From contig NZ_JARBFX010000003.1 of the NCBI RefSeq assembly GCF_028863665.1, positions 496,001 through 560,000 on the forward strand: a stretch of 64,000 nucleotides of DNA. The letters are read 5' to 3'. Of this stretch, positions 34,477 through 44,145 are shown one piece after another. This stretch comes from Aquabacter sediminis. Its GTDB lineage: Bacteria; Pseudomonadota; Alphaproteobacteria; Rhizobiales; Xanthobacteraceae. A program made the translations under genes and the position numbers. How positions within the stretch are numbered: position 1 is the stretch's first letter; every line of letters starts with the position of its first letter. The notes under the pieces are model-generated. The model saw nothing but the letters and a program-made list of their open reading frames with translations, did not search any database and was not told where the DNA came from.

Positions 34477-35456
34477 TGAGCGAGACCTTGATCCTCGCCG
34501 TGCCCTCCAAGGGCCGGCTTCAGGAAAATGTGCAGGCCTTCTTCTCCCGCGCCGGCATGCCTTTGCTGCAGGCACGGGGCGCGCGCGACTATCGCGGCGC
34601 GCTTGGCGGCGTCGCGGACGTGGAAGTGGCCTATCTCTCCGCCTCCGAGATTGCCGGCGCGCTCGCCTCCGGCTCCGCCCATGTGGGCGTGACCGGCGAG
34701 GACCTGGTGCGGGAGAATATCCCCCAGGCCGAGACCCGCGTGACCCTGCTGCAGAAGCTGGGCTTCGGCTACGCCAATGTGGTGGTGGCGGTGCCCCAGG
34801 CCTGGATCGATGTCTCCACCATGGACGACCTCGACGACGTGGCCAGCCATTTCCACGGCCGGACCGGGCGCCGGATCCGGGTGGCGACCAAATATGTGAA
34901 CCTCACGCGGTCCTTCTTCGCCCGCCACGGCATCGTGGACTATCGGATCGTGGAAAGCGCCGGCGCCACCGAGGGCACGCCTGCCGCAGGGTCTGCGGAA
35001 CTGATCGTCGACATCACCACCACGGGCGCCACCCTTGCGGCCAACGCGCTGAAGGTGGTGGATGATGGCGTCATCCTGCGCTCGGAGGCCAATCTGGTGG
35101 CCTCCCTCACCGCCCCCTGGACCATGGGCGCGCGCGCGGCGGCCCGCGCCATGTTCGACCGCATGGCAGCGGAGCGGCGCGCCCGCACCATGCGGGAAGT
35201 GCGCACGCGCTTCGAGCAGTGCGATGCAAGCCTCGTGGAGCGGGCGGTGGCGGATTTCCGCTGCGTGGCCCCGTTCGGCGGGCCCACCTCCTCCGGCATG
35301 CTCACCCTGCACTGCCCGCCGGACACCTTGCATGGCCTTGCCACCTTCCTGCGCACCCATGGGGCGAGCATGGTGACCGTGGCGCCCATCGAATATGTGT
35401 TTGCCTCCGACAATCCGCTCTATGAGGCCCTGGAGGCCCGCCTGTCGGGCCGCTGA
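34476..35456 (+). CDS. hisG: ATP phosphoribosyltransferase HisG (catalytic subunit, with extra C-terminal domain)
   Basis: 326 residues. The two-lobed catalytic part is residues 1 to about 225: [20 protein letters not shown] at the start, [13 protein letters not shown] near 70, [19 protein letters not shown] near 130, and the PRPP-binding [18 protein letters not shown] near 172. An additional about 95 residues follow ([20 protein letters not shown] onward). HisG partnered with HisZ is usually short (about 210-230), so this extended form is unusual. Overlaps hisZ by one base. Its 3' end overlaps the convergent acyltransferase gene by 37 bases. Confidence 0.94.
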   Translation: MSETLILAVPSKGRLQENVQAFFSRAGMPLLQARGARDYRGALGGVADVEVAYLSASEIAGALASGSAHVGVTGEDLVRENIPQAETRVTLLQKLGFGYANVVVAVPQAWIDVSTMDDLDDVASHFHGRTGRRIRVATKYVNLTRSFFARHGIVDYRIVESAGATEGTPAAGSAELIVDITTTGATLAANALKVVDDGVILRSEANLVASLTAPWTMGARAAARAMFDRMAAERRARTMREVRTRFEQCDASLVERAVADFRCVAPFGGPTSSGMLTLHCPPDTLHGLATFLRTHGASMVTVAPIEYVFASDNPLYEALEARLSGR

Positions 35457-36634
35457 CGGGCGAGGCCATAGGCGCGGCGCACCTGGACGCCGCGCTCCAG
35501 ACGCTCCGCCATGCGGTTGAAGCGCACCTGCGCCGGGCGCTCGATGCGGGCATGGGTGAAGGCGGAGAGGGCCAGAACGGCGGCGAGGATCGCCGCCAGC
35601 AGCACAAGGCTGGCGGGCATGCCGCCGAGGTCATAGAGCGCCTTGGCATGCCCTTCCACCATCACCTGCCGCTCGAGATTCACCCCGAGGAGGCCCGCCA
35701 TCGCCCAGGCGAGGAAGGCGGCGACCATGAGCACCCATTGGTGCGTCATGTAGATGGAATAGGACCACGCCCCCAGCCGCGCGAACGGCTTGGCGAGAAG
35801 CAGCCGCGAGACCGCTCCCCCTTGCCGGGCGAACACCAGAACCGCACCGGCAAACACAAGGGGCGCGGCGAGGCTCCAGGGCGCCACCTGGTCGGGTCCA
35901 TGGCCGGCCGCCACGACGAAGCCCGCCACCGCGCCCACGGCGAGGAGTTCCAGCATGCTCGCCGCCGGGAGCCGTATGTCGCCGATGCGCGCGTGCAGGT
36001 GATAGGCCGCCACGCCCAGGAAGAAGCCTGCGACGCAGCGGAACAGGCCGAAATCGGCCGTTGAGTTCATATAGGTGGGCGATGCGACGGCCAAGACGAT
36101 GACGCCCGCCAGCGAGAGCAGCAGCGCCGCCACCCAGAGCCGACGGGCGGCCAGCACCACCACCGCCCCAAACAGAAGGTAGGTGTAGAATTCCGCCCCA
36201 ATGCTCCAGCTCGGGGCATTCCACGACATGCCATGGAGATTGGCGGCATTCAGCAGCGCCAGATGGATGGGAATGGAGACGAGCGAATATTCGCTCGGCA
36301 GCACCGTGATGTCGAACCTCTCCGGGTGCGGCACCAGGTTGACGAAGCCAATAAAGGCGACGAAGGCCGCCAGCATGGCCGCGTGCAGCGGCCACAGCCG
36401 ACCCATGCGCCGCACGACGAAGCTGCGCCAGTGGGCGAGGCTTCCCAGCCGGTGCCCATAGGCGTGGCAGACTACGAAGCCGCTGAGGACAAAGAAGAAG
36501 TCCACCAGCAGATAAGCATTCGCGACGAGCCGCACCTCCGTCAGGGGTGAGACAAACACGAAGCAGAAATGAAACAGGACCACCAGCAAGGCGCAAATCC
36601 CACGCCACGCATCCAGCGCTTCAAAACGATCCAT
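35420..36634 (-). CDS. Acyltransferase family 3 membrane protein
   Basis: 404 residues from the ATG at 36634, with GGAGGAG upstream. Ten or so hydrophobic helices. The family start [20 protein letters not shown] contains the conserved Arg and His. [15 protein letters not shown] near 55 and [20 protein letters not shown] near 148 are typical of OafA/NodX/ExoZ-type O-acyltransferases. They acylate sugars of surface polysaccharides or other exported molecules; target unknown. The C-terminal tail, rich in Arg, is read across the end of hisG on the opposite strand. Confidence 0.92.
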   Translation of the reverse strand: MDRFEALDAWRGICALLVVLFHFCFVFVSPLTEVRLVANAYLLVDFFFVLSGFVVCHAYGHRLGSLAHWRSFVVRRMGRLWPLHAAMLAAFVAFIGFVNLVPHPERFDITVLPSEYSLVSIPIHLALLNAANLHGMSWNAPSWSIGAEFYTYLLFGAVVVLAARRLWVAALLLSLAGVIVLAVASPTYMNSTADFGLFRCVAGFFLGVAAYHLHARIGDIRLPAASMLELLAVGAVAGFVVAAGHGPDQVAPWSLAAPLVFAGAVLVFARQGGAVSRLLLAKPFARLGAWSYSIYMTHQWVLMVAAFLAWAMAGLLGVNLERQVMVEGHAKALYDLGGMPASLVLLAAILAAVLALSAFTHARIERPAQVRFNRMAERLERGVQVRRAYGLARQRPDRRASRAS

Positions 36635-36859
36635 GCGCGTCTCCTCCGCTCTCCTCAATTGCTGCGGTGCGAAGGGGTTCCCCGCCGCCCATGAGCGCGG
36701 CGGGAAGCAGGTGCACGCTGGGCGCAGAGAAGCGGTTAAAAGGTGCGGCCTGCGTGCGAAGCCGCGCGGTCTTTCGCCCGCGCGCGTGAGGTCCTAAAGT
36801 CGGCGCAGACCGATAGACGGCGGGGGCGCACGGCGTCCCGCAGTGGCCCGGAGTGAACC

Positions 36860-39493
36860 ATGCGTGATGCCGAACCCCGTCCCGTGCGCCTTGCGGACTA
36901 TCGTCCGCCGGACTGGCTGGTGGAGACCGTGCATCTGGATGTCAGCCTCCACCCGGAGGCCACCCGCGTCGTCTCGCGCCTCTGCCTGGTGCGCAATGCC
37001 AAGGGCCGGCCGGGCGCGCCGGTGGTGCTGGATGGCGACGGCCTGACCCTGGTGCGCGTGGCCATTGACGGGCTTCCCACCACGGGCGGCGCGTTCGAGG
37101 CCAACCCGGCCGCGCTCATCATTCCACATCCCCCGGCCGATCGCTTCGTGCTGGAGGTGGAGACCCTGATCGACCCCACCGCCAACACCCAGCTGATGGG
37201 GCTCTATCGCACCTCCGGCACCTATTGCACCCAGTGCGAGCCGGAGGGCTTCCGCCGCATCACTTACTTCCCCGACCGCACCGACGTGCTGGCGGTCTAC
37301 ACCACCCGCATCGAGGCGGACCGGGACGAAGCCCCCGTGCTGCTGGGTAACGGCAACCTCATCAAGAGCGGGCCGATCTCCGGCACCAACCGGCATTATG
37401 CCGTCTGGCACGACCCCTGGCCCAAGCCCAGCTATCTGTTCGCGCTGGTGGGCGGCAAGCTCTCCAAGGTGCCCGGCCATTTCGTGACCGCTTCCGGCCG
37501 GCCGGTGGACCTTGGCATCTATGTGGAGCCGGGCAAGGAGGCGCGCGCCGCCTATGCCATGGACGCGCTGCGCCGCTCCATGCGCTGGGACGAGACCGCG
37601 TTCGGGCGCGAATACGACCTCGACGTGTTCAACATCGTCGCCGTCTCCGACTTCAACATGGGGGCGATGGAGAATAAGGGCCTCAACGTCTTCAACGACA
37701 AATACGTGCTGGCGAGCCCGGAGACCGCCACCGATGCGGACTATGCCCATATCGAGGCGATCATCGCCCATGAATATTTCCACAACTGGACCGGCAACCG
37801 CATCACCTGCCGCGACTGGTTCCAATTGTGCCTGAAGGAGGGCCTCACGGTTTTCCGCGACCAGGAATTCTCCTCCGACCAGCGCTCGCGTCCGGTGAAG
37901 CGCATCGCCGATGTGCGGCTTCTCAAGGCACAGCAGTTCACGGAGGATGGCGGGCCGCTCTCCCATCCCGTACGGCCGGATCTTTATCGAGAAATCAACA
38001 ACTTCTACACGGCGACCGTGTATGAGAAGGGCGCCGAGGTGGTGCGCATGCTGCGCACCCTTCTGGGCGAGGACGGCTTTCGGGCCGGCATGGATCTCTA
38101 TTTCGCCCGTCATGACGGGGATGCCGCCACCATCGAGGATTTCCTCGCCTGCTTCAGCGAGGCCACCGGCCGCGACCTGACGCAATTCTCGCTCTGGTAC
38201 ACCCAGGCCGGCACGCCGAAGGTGCGGGTGCAAACCCAATATGACCCCGCAGCGCGCACCTATCGCCTGGATGTCACCCAGGCAACACCGGCAACGCCGG
38301 GCCAGCCCGACAAGAAGCCGGTGGTCATCCCGCTGGCGGTGGCCCTGCTCGGTCCCAATGGCGATGCCCAGCCCCTCATCCTCGCCGATGGCACGACGGT
38401 GGAGACGGGCGTCCTGGAAATCAGCGCACCGCACCAGACCTTCACCTTCACAGGCCTGGGGGTCCGCCCCGTGGCCTCGCTCAATCGCGGCTTCTCGGCG
38501 CCCATCAACCTGGAAGTGGACCTCACCGCCGAGGACCTTGTCTTCCTCGCCGCCCATGACAGCGATCCGTTCAATCGCTTCGACGCCATCCAAGGCCTGG
38601 CGTTTGATCTCCTCAAGCGCGGCGCCCGCGAAGGCACGCTGCCGCCGGCGGATGCCCTGCTCCACGCCGCCGGCCTGCTGCTGTCGGACCCTGCCCTCGA
38701 TCCCGCCTTCAAGGCCCAGGCCCTGGCCCTGCCGGGCGAGAACGAGATCGCCCGGGAACTGGCCACCCTGGTGGACCCCGACGCCGTCCTCCTCGCCCGC
38801 CGCCAGTTGAAGCGGGCTGTGGCGCAGGCGCTCTCCCCCGCCTTCGCGACGACTCACGCGGCTCTCACCTCCGGTGCGGCCTATTCGCCGGATGCGGCGG
38901 CGGCGGGCCGGCGGGCCTTGCGCAACCTGTGCCTGGACTATCTCACCGTCCCCGGTACGCCCGAGGCGCTGGAGCGGGCGCGCGGGGAGTATCTCGCCGC
39001 CGACAACATGACAGACCGCTTCGCGGCGCTCGCCGTGATCGCCCAGCATGACAGTCCCATCCGCGCCGAGGTGCTGGAGGACTTCCACCGGCGCTACGAG
39101 CGCGACCCGCTGGTCATCGACAAGTGGCTGAGCCTCCAGGCCCAGATCCCCGAGCCGGGGACGCTCGACCGGGTGCGGGCGCTCACCTTGCTGCCCTCCT
39201 TCTCCATGACCAATCCCAATCGGGTGCGCGCCCTCATCGGCGCCTTCGCCATGGGCAATCCCACCCAGTTCCACCGTCTGGACGGTGCCGGATACGACTT
39301 CCTGACCGACGTGGTGCTCACCCTGGACGGCACCAACTCGCAGGTGGCCTCTCGCATGCTGTCCGCCTTCAAGACCTGGCGGCAGATGGAGCCCCGCCGC
39401 GCGGCGCTCGCCGAGCGCGCCTTGCGCAAGGTGGCGGACACGCCCGGCCTGTCGCCGGATGTGGCGGATATCGCCTTGCGTTCGCTGGGCTAA
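36860..39493 (+). CDS. pepN: Aminopeptidase N (M1 zinc metallopeptidase)
   Basis: 877 residues, the full PepN length. The exopeptidase motif GAMEN is near residue 271 and the zinc site HEYFHNW near 305, with the third ligand in LKEGLTVFRDQEFS near 326. N-terminal YRTSGTYCTQCEPEGFRRIT and the C-terminal alpha-superhelical domain (FSMTNPNRVRALIGAFAMGN) match the proteobacterial PepN subgroup. It removes N-terminal amino acids from peptides in the cytosol. Single gene. Confidence 0.96.
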   Translation: MRDAEPRPVRLADYRPPDWLVETVHLDVSLHPEATRVVSRLCLVRNAKGRPGAPVVLDGDGLTLVRVAIDGLPTTGGAFEANPAALIIPHPPADRFVLEVETLIDPTANTQLMGLYRTSGTYCTQCEPEGFRRITYFPDRTDVLAVYTTRIEADRDEAPVLLGNGNLIKSGPISGTNRHYAVWHDPWPKPSYLFALVGGKLSKVPGHFVTASGRPVDLGIYVEPGKEARAAYAMDALRRSMRWDETAFGREYDLDVFNIVAVSDFNMGAMENKGLNVFNDKYVLASPETATDADYAHIEAIIAHEYFHNWTGNRITCRDWFQLCLKEGLTVFRDQEFSSDQRSRPVKRIADVRLLKAQQFTEDGGPLSHPVRPDLYREINNFYTATVYEKGAEVVRMLRTLLGEDGFRAGMDLYFARHDGDAATIEDFLACFSEATGRDLTQFSLWYTQAGTPKVRVQTQYDPAARTYRLDVTQATPATPGQPDKKPVVIPLAVALLGPNGDAQPLILADGTTVETGVLEISAPHQTFTFTGLGVRPVASLNRGFSAPINLEVDLTAEDLVFLAAHDSDPFNRFDAIQGLAFDLLKRGAREGTLPPADALLHAAGLLLSDPALDPAFKAQALALPGENEIARELATLVDPDAVLLARRQLKRAVAQALSPAFATTHAALTSGAAYSPDAAAAGRRALRNLCLDYLTVPGTPEALERARGEYLAADNMTDRFAALAVIAQHDSPIRAEVLEDFHRRYERDPLVIDKWLSLQAQIPEPGTLDRVRALTLLPSFSMTNPNRVRALIGAFAMGNPTQFHRLDGAGYDFLTDVVLTLDGTNSQVASRMLSAFKTWRQMEPRRAALAERALRKVADTPGLSPDVADIALRSLG

Positions 39494-39683
39494 GCTGGCG
39501 CCGCGGAAGCGCGTCGCCGCCCGCCCTGCCGGAAAAAGCGGCGGGAATGGGGATCGATTGCTGCCGAAACCGGCAGAGTGTGCACCGCAAACTGCACATT
39601 ATCGCAGCGCCGCTTGGGACCTATCTTCACGTCATCGAAGGCGCCGGCCTCGCCGGCTCCCACCCTGACAAAGGATAAGTCCC

Positions 39684-39950
39684 ATGCGTTACCTCACCAT
39701 CGCCCCCCTCGCCCTTGCCGCTGCCATCGGCTTCGCCTCCATCGCCCAGGCCGACGAATATACGACCGAGCAGAACAAGGAGAACTACACGGTGGCGGCG
39801 CAGACGGGTCCCGCCTATGAGGCCGCTCCGCTGGCCTATGCCACCCCCGCCCACCAGGCCAATCCGCTCGCCCAGATGCCGGCGCCCCAGCCCACGGCCG
39901 CCGACCAGATCACCTTCAAGATCGGCGACCGCGGCCTCGGCACCAACTGA
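39684..39950 (+). CDS. Small secreted protein of unknown function
   Basis: 88 residues; AAGGATAAG precedes the ATG at a suitable distance. The signal peptide (RYLTIAPLALAAAIGFASIA then QADE) is clear. The mature about 65 residues are polar and rich in Ala, Pro, Gln and Thr, with no cysteine and the ending DQITFKIGDRGLGTN. No family recognised. A strong hairpin follows, so it is probably a stand-alone gene. Confidence 0.75.
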   Translation: MRYLTIAPLALAAAIGFASIAQADEYTTEQNKENYTVAAQTGPAYEAAPLAYATPAHQANPLAQMPAPQPTAADQITFKIGDRGLGTN

Positions 39951-39997
39951 ACGGCCCCCGCGCCGGTTGAGCCCTGAAAGCGCGAACTTGTGAATGA

Positions 39998-40028
39998 GGG
40001 GCGGCGGTCCGATCGGGACCGCCGCCCC
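39998..40028 (+). terminator. Strong 13-bp hairpin between the small secreted gene and the LysR gene
   Basis: Perfect stem GGGGCGGCGGTCC (39998-40010) / GGACCGCCGCCCC (40016-40028) with loop GATCG. There is no clear T-tract on the plus side (ATATGCATGG follows). It probably ends the upstream transcript or acts as a leader hairpin for the LysR gene starting about 50 bases later. Confidence 0.6.
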
Positions 40029-40081
40029 ATATGCATGGCATTGGCCGGCGCAGCGCGCGCCCCGGCCCCGGAGGCCCAATG

Positions 40082-41023
40082 ATGTCCCGTCTCGACGATG
40101 TGGAAGTCTTCCTGCGCGTGGTGGAACGCGGCAGCTTCAACGGGGCGGCGGAACAATTGGGCATGCCCGCCACCTCCGTCAGCCGCAAGATCAAGGCCCT
40201 GGAGGATCGGCTCGGCGTCCAATTGCTCCATCGCACCACGCGCAAGGTGTGGCCGAGCGAGGCGGGGCAGGCCTATTACCGCAAGTGCGTGGACGCCATG
40301 GCCGCCCTCGACCATGCGGATGCCGCCATCCGCGCCCTGACCCAGGAGCCGGAAGGTCCGCTGAAGGTGCTCATCACCTATGCCCCGGCCATTCTCATCC
40401 TTGAGCCGGAGCTCGCGACCTTCCGCGCCCGCTATCCCAAGGTGCAACTGCACCTGACGCTGGACAATCATCCCCTCGATCTGATCGAACACGGCTTCGA
40501 CGTGGGCGTGCGCACGGGGCCCGTGCGCGATTCCAGCTATCAGGTGCGCCGCCTGGGCCAGCAGAACCTGTCGTTGATGGCGAGCCCATCCTATCTGGAC
40601 CGGCGGGGCCGGCCAACGCATCCCTCCGACCTCGTGGGCCACGATCTCATCGCCATCCGAAGCCATCCGGGGCCGCTGACCTGGGACCTGGACGGGCCGT
40701 CCGGCCCGGTGTCGCTCAAGATCACGCCGCGCATGGTGACCAATGACGCCATCATGGCATTGCGGCAGACCATTGGCGGAGCGGGCATTCTGATGATGTC
40801 CCGCTGCCTCGCCCGCCGGCGGTTGGATGCCGGCGAGCTGGAAGATGTGCTGCCGGACTGGCAGCGCCAGGAGCCCCTGGACACCGTCGCCCTGTTCCCC
40901 GCCCGCGCCACCCTCGACCTGAAGGTGCGGGTGTTTGTCGACTTCATGGTGGAAGCCTATCAGCGCTGGCTTCGGGCGGACGGAGCCTCCGCTCAATACT
41001 CCACCACGCCGTCCAAGGCGTAG
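40082..41023 (+). CDS. LysR-family transcriptional regulator
   Basis: 313 residues. Two ATGs in tandem (40079, 40082) follow GGAGG; the second has the better spacing. An N-terminal winged helix (VEVFLRVVERGSFNGAAEQL, then MPATSVSRKIKALEDRLGVQ) is followed by an effector domain of the LysR substrate-binding type (GPLKVLITYAPAILILEPEL near 92, FDVGVRTGPVRDSSYQVRRL near 135), the CrgA/AaeR-like subgroup. Target and ligand are unknown. The last 31 bases overlap the end of the convergent Fae-like gene. Confidence 0.92.
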   Translation: MSRLDDVEVFLRVVERGSFNGAAEQLGMPATSVSRKIKALEDRLGVQLLHRTTRKVWPSEAGQAYYRKCVDAMAALDHADAAIRALTQEPEGPLKVLITYAPAILILEPELATFRARYPKVQLHLTLDNHPLDLIEHGFDVGVRTGPVRDSSYQVRRLGQQNLSLMASPSYLDRRGRPTHPSDLVGHDLIAIRSHPGPLTWDLDGPSGPVSLKITPRMVTNDAIMALRQTIGGAGILMMSRCLARRRLDAGELEDVLPDWQRQEPLDTVALFPARATLDLKVRVFVDFMVEAYQRWLRADGASAQYSTTPSKA

Positions 41024-41544
41024 TGCTTCACGCTCTTGCGGTTGGCGATCAGTTCCTCCACCGTGGGCTCGCCCTTCAGCGCGCGGGCGATGGCGAGCTT
41101 GGTGGCCTCGTAATTGGTCCGGTAGAGGTCTGCCTTGTCGAGGTTGGGATCCTCCGGGCAGCGGGGATCGAGCCAGATCATGATGATCATGCAGATCTCG
41201 TCCAGCCCTTCGCGGGGCAGGATGCCTTCGATGATGCAGTCGATGATGGCATCCCCGGTGGCGCCCTGCACCACCCCGCCCAGCAATTCCACATACTCGG
41301 CCGTGTGAATTGTGGCCTTGGTGGTCATCATGGTGGCAGGCCGCACCAGCTGGTTGAGGTCGCGCACCACGAACATGCGGGTGTGCCCCTGCACCTGCCC
41401 CATCATGGAGGCGAAGGCGGTGCCGGCGGGTCCGCGCACCGATCCGATGAGCACTTCCGGCATGGCATCGGTGAACTGGCCCTCGGCGGCAAGCACGGTG
41501 GCTTCGCCGGTTTTGAACCAGATGTCGGCAGCGGAGTGGGGCAT
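40993..41544 (-). CDS. Formaldehyde-activating enzyme (Fae) homologue, probably divergent
   Basis: 183 residues from the ATG at 41544. Fae pattern: GEATV near residue 13, VLIGSVRGPAGTAFASMMGQ near 31, and the best-conserved block LYRTNYEATKLAIARALKGE near 144, then RKSVKHYA. True Fae condenses formaldehyde with tetrahydromethanopterin. Compared from memory with Methylorubrum Fae (AHIDLIIG), the equivalent stretch is AMPEVLIG, so the proposed catalytic His appears replaced by Met28. It is therefore likely a Fae paralogue of other or unknown function. No other C1 gene adjoins; it is convergent with the LysR gene and divergent from the PleC-like kinase. Confidence 0.8.
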   Translation of the reverse strand: MPHSAADIWFKTGEATVLAAEGQFTDAMPEVLIGSVRGPAGTAFASMMGQVQGHTRMFVVRDLNQLVRPATMMTTKATIHTAEYVELLGGVVQGATGDAIIDCIIEGILPREGLDEICMIIMIWLDPRCPEDPNLDKADLYRTNYEATKLAIARALKGEPTVEELIANRKSVKHYALDGVVEY

Positions 41545-41781
41545 GGCGAGAATCCTTGAGAGGAGGAGATTTCTGCCTACAGCGTGCGGGCTCGAAAAAC
41601 AGGTCGGTCCCCGCAATTTTTCGCCTCTTGACTCCCCCTGACTCTAGACAACGCACCCCCGATTCGATTCCAATCGACCTTGATTCGGAGAGATGCGGCA
41701 CGTCCCTCCAAGTCGAAAGAGGACGATAGGTCAAGGGGTGTGGCAGCCCTGAGGCCGGACAATCCGGAGAGGAGGCCGGCG

Positions 41782-44097
41782 ATGGCACGCGCCAACGCTG
41801 CGAGCGCTGGCGTGCGCGGGCAAGCCATTGGGGGACTTGCTCGATCCGTAGCACGCCCCGCCTATCAGCGGCTGCTGGAGGCCGAGCCCTTCCTGCGCCG
41901 CGTGGTCCCCGCCTTGATCGTGACCTTCCTCGGCGTCATCGGCGTCGGCGCGGTGGTGCAGGTGCACGCCCAGCGCCAGGCCGCCATCGACGCCGCCAAG
42001 GATGACATCGCCCTTATGGCCCTCGCCACCGCCGAGGGCCTCGGCCAGCGCCTCGGCGGCAATCCCGCCCGCGCCCAGGCCGCGCTCCAGGACAGCCTGC
42101 CCCCTCGCGCCACGCAGGAAGGCCGCCGCGTCTATGTGACCGATCCCGCCGGCCGCGTCATCGCGGCGGCCCCCTCGGGCCTGCCCGCCGCGAAATCGCT
42201 CGCGGACATCCTTGATCCCTCCCAGCCCCTCACCGTGTTCGCGGAGCGCGCTGGCGTGCTGGAGGTGCCCGTCAATGGCGAGGACGCGCTCGCCACGGTG
42301 CGCAACCTCAACCCGCCGCTGGGCCAGATCGTCTATGTGCAGCCCGTCAAGCGGGCGCTGTCCGTCTGGTCCGAGAGCACCACGCTCACCATCACGCTGT
42401 TCACCACCACGGGGGCGGTGCTGCTGATTCTCGGCTTCTCCTTCCACTGGCAGGCAAGCCGGGCGCGGGAGGCGGACCATATCTACGACACCGTGCGCAT
42501 GCGCATCGACACCGCCCTCAATCGCGGCCGCTGCGGCATGTGGGACTGGGACATGGCCCGTGGGCGCATGTACTGGTCCGACACCATGTTCGAGATCCTT
42601 GGCCTTGAGCGCCGGGACGAACTCCTGTCCTTTGGCGAAATCGCCAATCTCGTCCATCCCGACGACGGCGACCTCTACGAACTGGCCCAGGAACTGGCCG
42701 ACCGCCCCGGCGCCTCGGTGGACCGGGTGTTCCGCATGCGCACCGCACGCGGCGACTATGTGTGGCTGCGCATGCGCGCCGAGGTGGTGCAGCAGGCGGG
42801 CGAAGACGGCCCGCACCTGATCGGCATCGCCATGGACGTGACCGAGGCGCAGCACATGGCCGAGCGCACGGTCACCGCCGACATGCGCCTGCGCGACGCC
42901 ATCGAGAGCATCTCCGAAGCCTTCGTGCTCTGGGACAGCCAGAACCGCCTGGTGCTCTGCAATTCCAAGTTCCAGACGCTGCATGAACTGCCCGACGAGG
43001 CCATCGTCGCCGGCACGCCGTTCGACACCATCGCCACGGTCGGCCGTCACCCCATCACCCGCACTCCGTTGAAGCCGGAAGACAAGCCCGAGGAAGGCTC
43101 GCGCGCCTTCGAGGCTCAATTGTCCAACGGCCGCTGGCTCAAGATCGCCGAGCGCCGCACCAAGGATGGCGGCTACGTCTCGGTGGGCACCGACATCACC
43201 CCGCTCAAGCGCCATGAGGAACGCCTCATGGACAATGAGAAGCGCCTGATGGCGCTGGTGGCGGATCTGCGCAAGTCCCAGCAGACCCTGGAGCACCAGG
43301 CGCAGCAACTGGCGGAGCTGGCCGAGAAGTATTCGGAAGAGAAGAACCGCGCCGAGGACGCCAACCGCGCCAAGAGCGAGTTCCTGGCCAATATGAGCCA
43401 CGAGCTGCGCACCCCGCTGAACGCCATTATCGGCTTCTCCGAGATCATGGAGAGCGGCATGTTCGGTCCGCTGGGGTCGGACAAATATTCCGAATACTGC
43501 ACGGACATCCGCACCTCCGGCACCTACCTCCTCGACGTCATCAACGACATCCTCGACATGTCGAAGATCGAGGCCGGCCGCATGCAGCTGGAGCTGGAGG
43601 ATGTGCGCCTGGACGAGATCGTGGCGGATGCCATGCGTGTGATGGCGCTGAAGGGCGAGGAAAAGCGCCTCGTCATGACCGCCGACACCAGCGAAGGACT
43701 GGCTTTGCGCGGCGACAAGCGGGCGCTGAAGCAGATCTTGCTCAACCTGTTGTCCAACGCGGTGAAATTCACGCCGGAAGGCGGCAAGGTGGCGGTGCGC
43801 GCCCGCATCAATGGCGGGGCGGCGGTGATCGCCATCGAGGACACCGGCATCGGCATCCCCCAGGATGCCCTTACCAAGATCGGCCGGCCGTTCGAGCAAG
43901 TGGAAAGCCAGTTCACCAAGACCCACAAGGGCTCTGGGCTGGGTCTGGCCATCGCCAAGTCCCTGACCGAGCTCCATGGTGGCGCCATGCGCATCCGCTC
44001 GACCGAAGGGGTGGGCACCTCCGTCGTCATCCGCCTGCCCCTGGACGGGCGCGCGGCCAATGCCAATGAGGCGCCCCGTCTCAGCGCGGTGATGTGA
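41782..44097 (+). CDS. pleC: PAS-domain sensor histidine kinase, PleC-like
   Basis: 771 residues from the ATG at 41782 (GGAGG seven bases upstream; open further up without signal). Two membrane helices near residues 42-62 and 200-222 flank a periplasmic domain. Then come a PAS domain (RCGMWDWDMARGRMYWSDTM near 250), a PAS_7 domain (ISEAFVLWDSQNRLVLCNSK near 376), a coiled coil, HisKA with phospho-His in FLANMSHELRTPLNAIIGFS near 540, and HATPase (NLLSNAVKFTPEGG; DTGIGIP; GSGLGLAI). Named PleC-like because of domain order and its place next to glnE, as in rhizobia; PleC controls DivK phosphorylation in cell-cycle polarity. Confidence 0.85.
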   Translation: MARANAASAGVRGQAIGGLARSVARPAYQRLLEAEPFLRRVVPALIVTFLGVIGVGAVVQVHAQRQAAIDAAKDDIALMALATAEGLGQRLGGNPARAQAALQDSLPPRATQEGRRVYVTDPAGRVIAAAPSGLPAAKSLADILDPSQPLTVFAERAGVLEVPVNGEDALATVRNLNPPLGQIVYVQPVKRALSVWSESTTLTITLFTTTGAVLLILGFSFHWQASRAREADHIYDTVRMRIDTALNRGRCGMWDWDMARGRMYWSDTMFEILGLERRDELLSFGEIANLVHPDDGDLYELAQELADRPGASVDRVFRMRTARGDYVWLRMRAEVVQQAGEDGPHLIGIAMDVTEAQHMAERTVTADMRLRDAIESISEAFVLWDSQNRLVLCNSKFQTLHELPDEAIVAGTPFDTIATVGRHPITRTPLKPEDKPEEGSRAFEAQLSNGRWLKIAERRTKDGGYVSVGTDITPLKRHEERLMDNEKRLMALVADLRKSQQTLEHQAQQLAELAEKYSEEKNRAEDANRAKSEFLANMSHELRTPLNAIIGFSEIMESGMFGPLGSDKYSEYCTDIRTSGTYLLDVINDILDMSKIEAGRMQLELEDVRLDEIVADAMRVMALKGEEKRLVMTADTSEGLALRGDKRALKQILLNLLSNAVKFTPEGGKVAVRARINGGAAVIAIEDTGIGIPQDALTKIGRPFEQVESQFTKTHKGSGLGLAIAKSLTELHGGAMRIRSTEGVGTSVVIRLPLDGRAANANEAPRLSAVM

Positions 44098-44145
44098 GGG
44101 CCGGCCCGAGCATGTTCGGGCCAGACGTCGCCGCCCCGGGAAACT

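Noticed and set aside
36794-39274. An 826-codon leftward open frame opposite pepN
   Set aside because: Antisense shadow of a fully conserved M1 peptidase; no ribosome site, no domain, His/Arg/Gly-rich.
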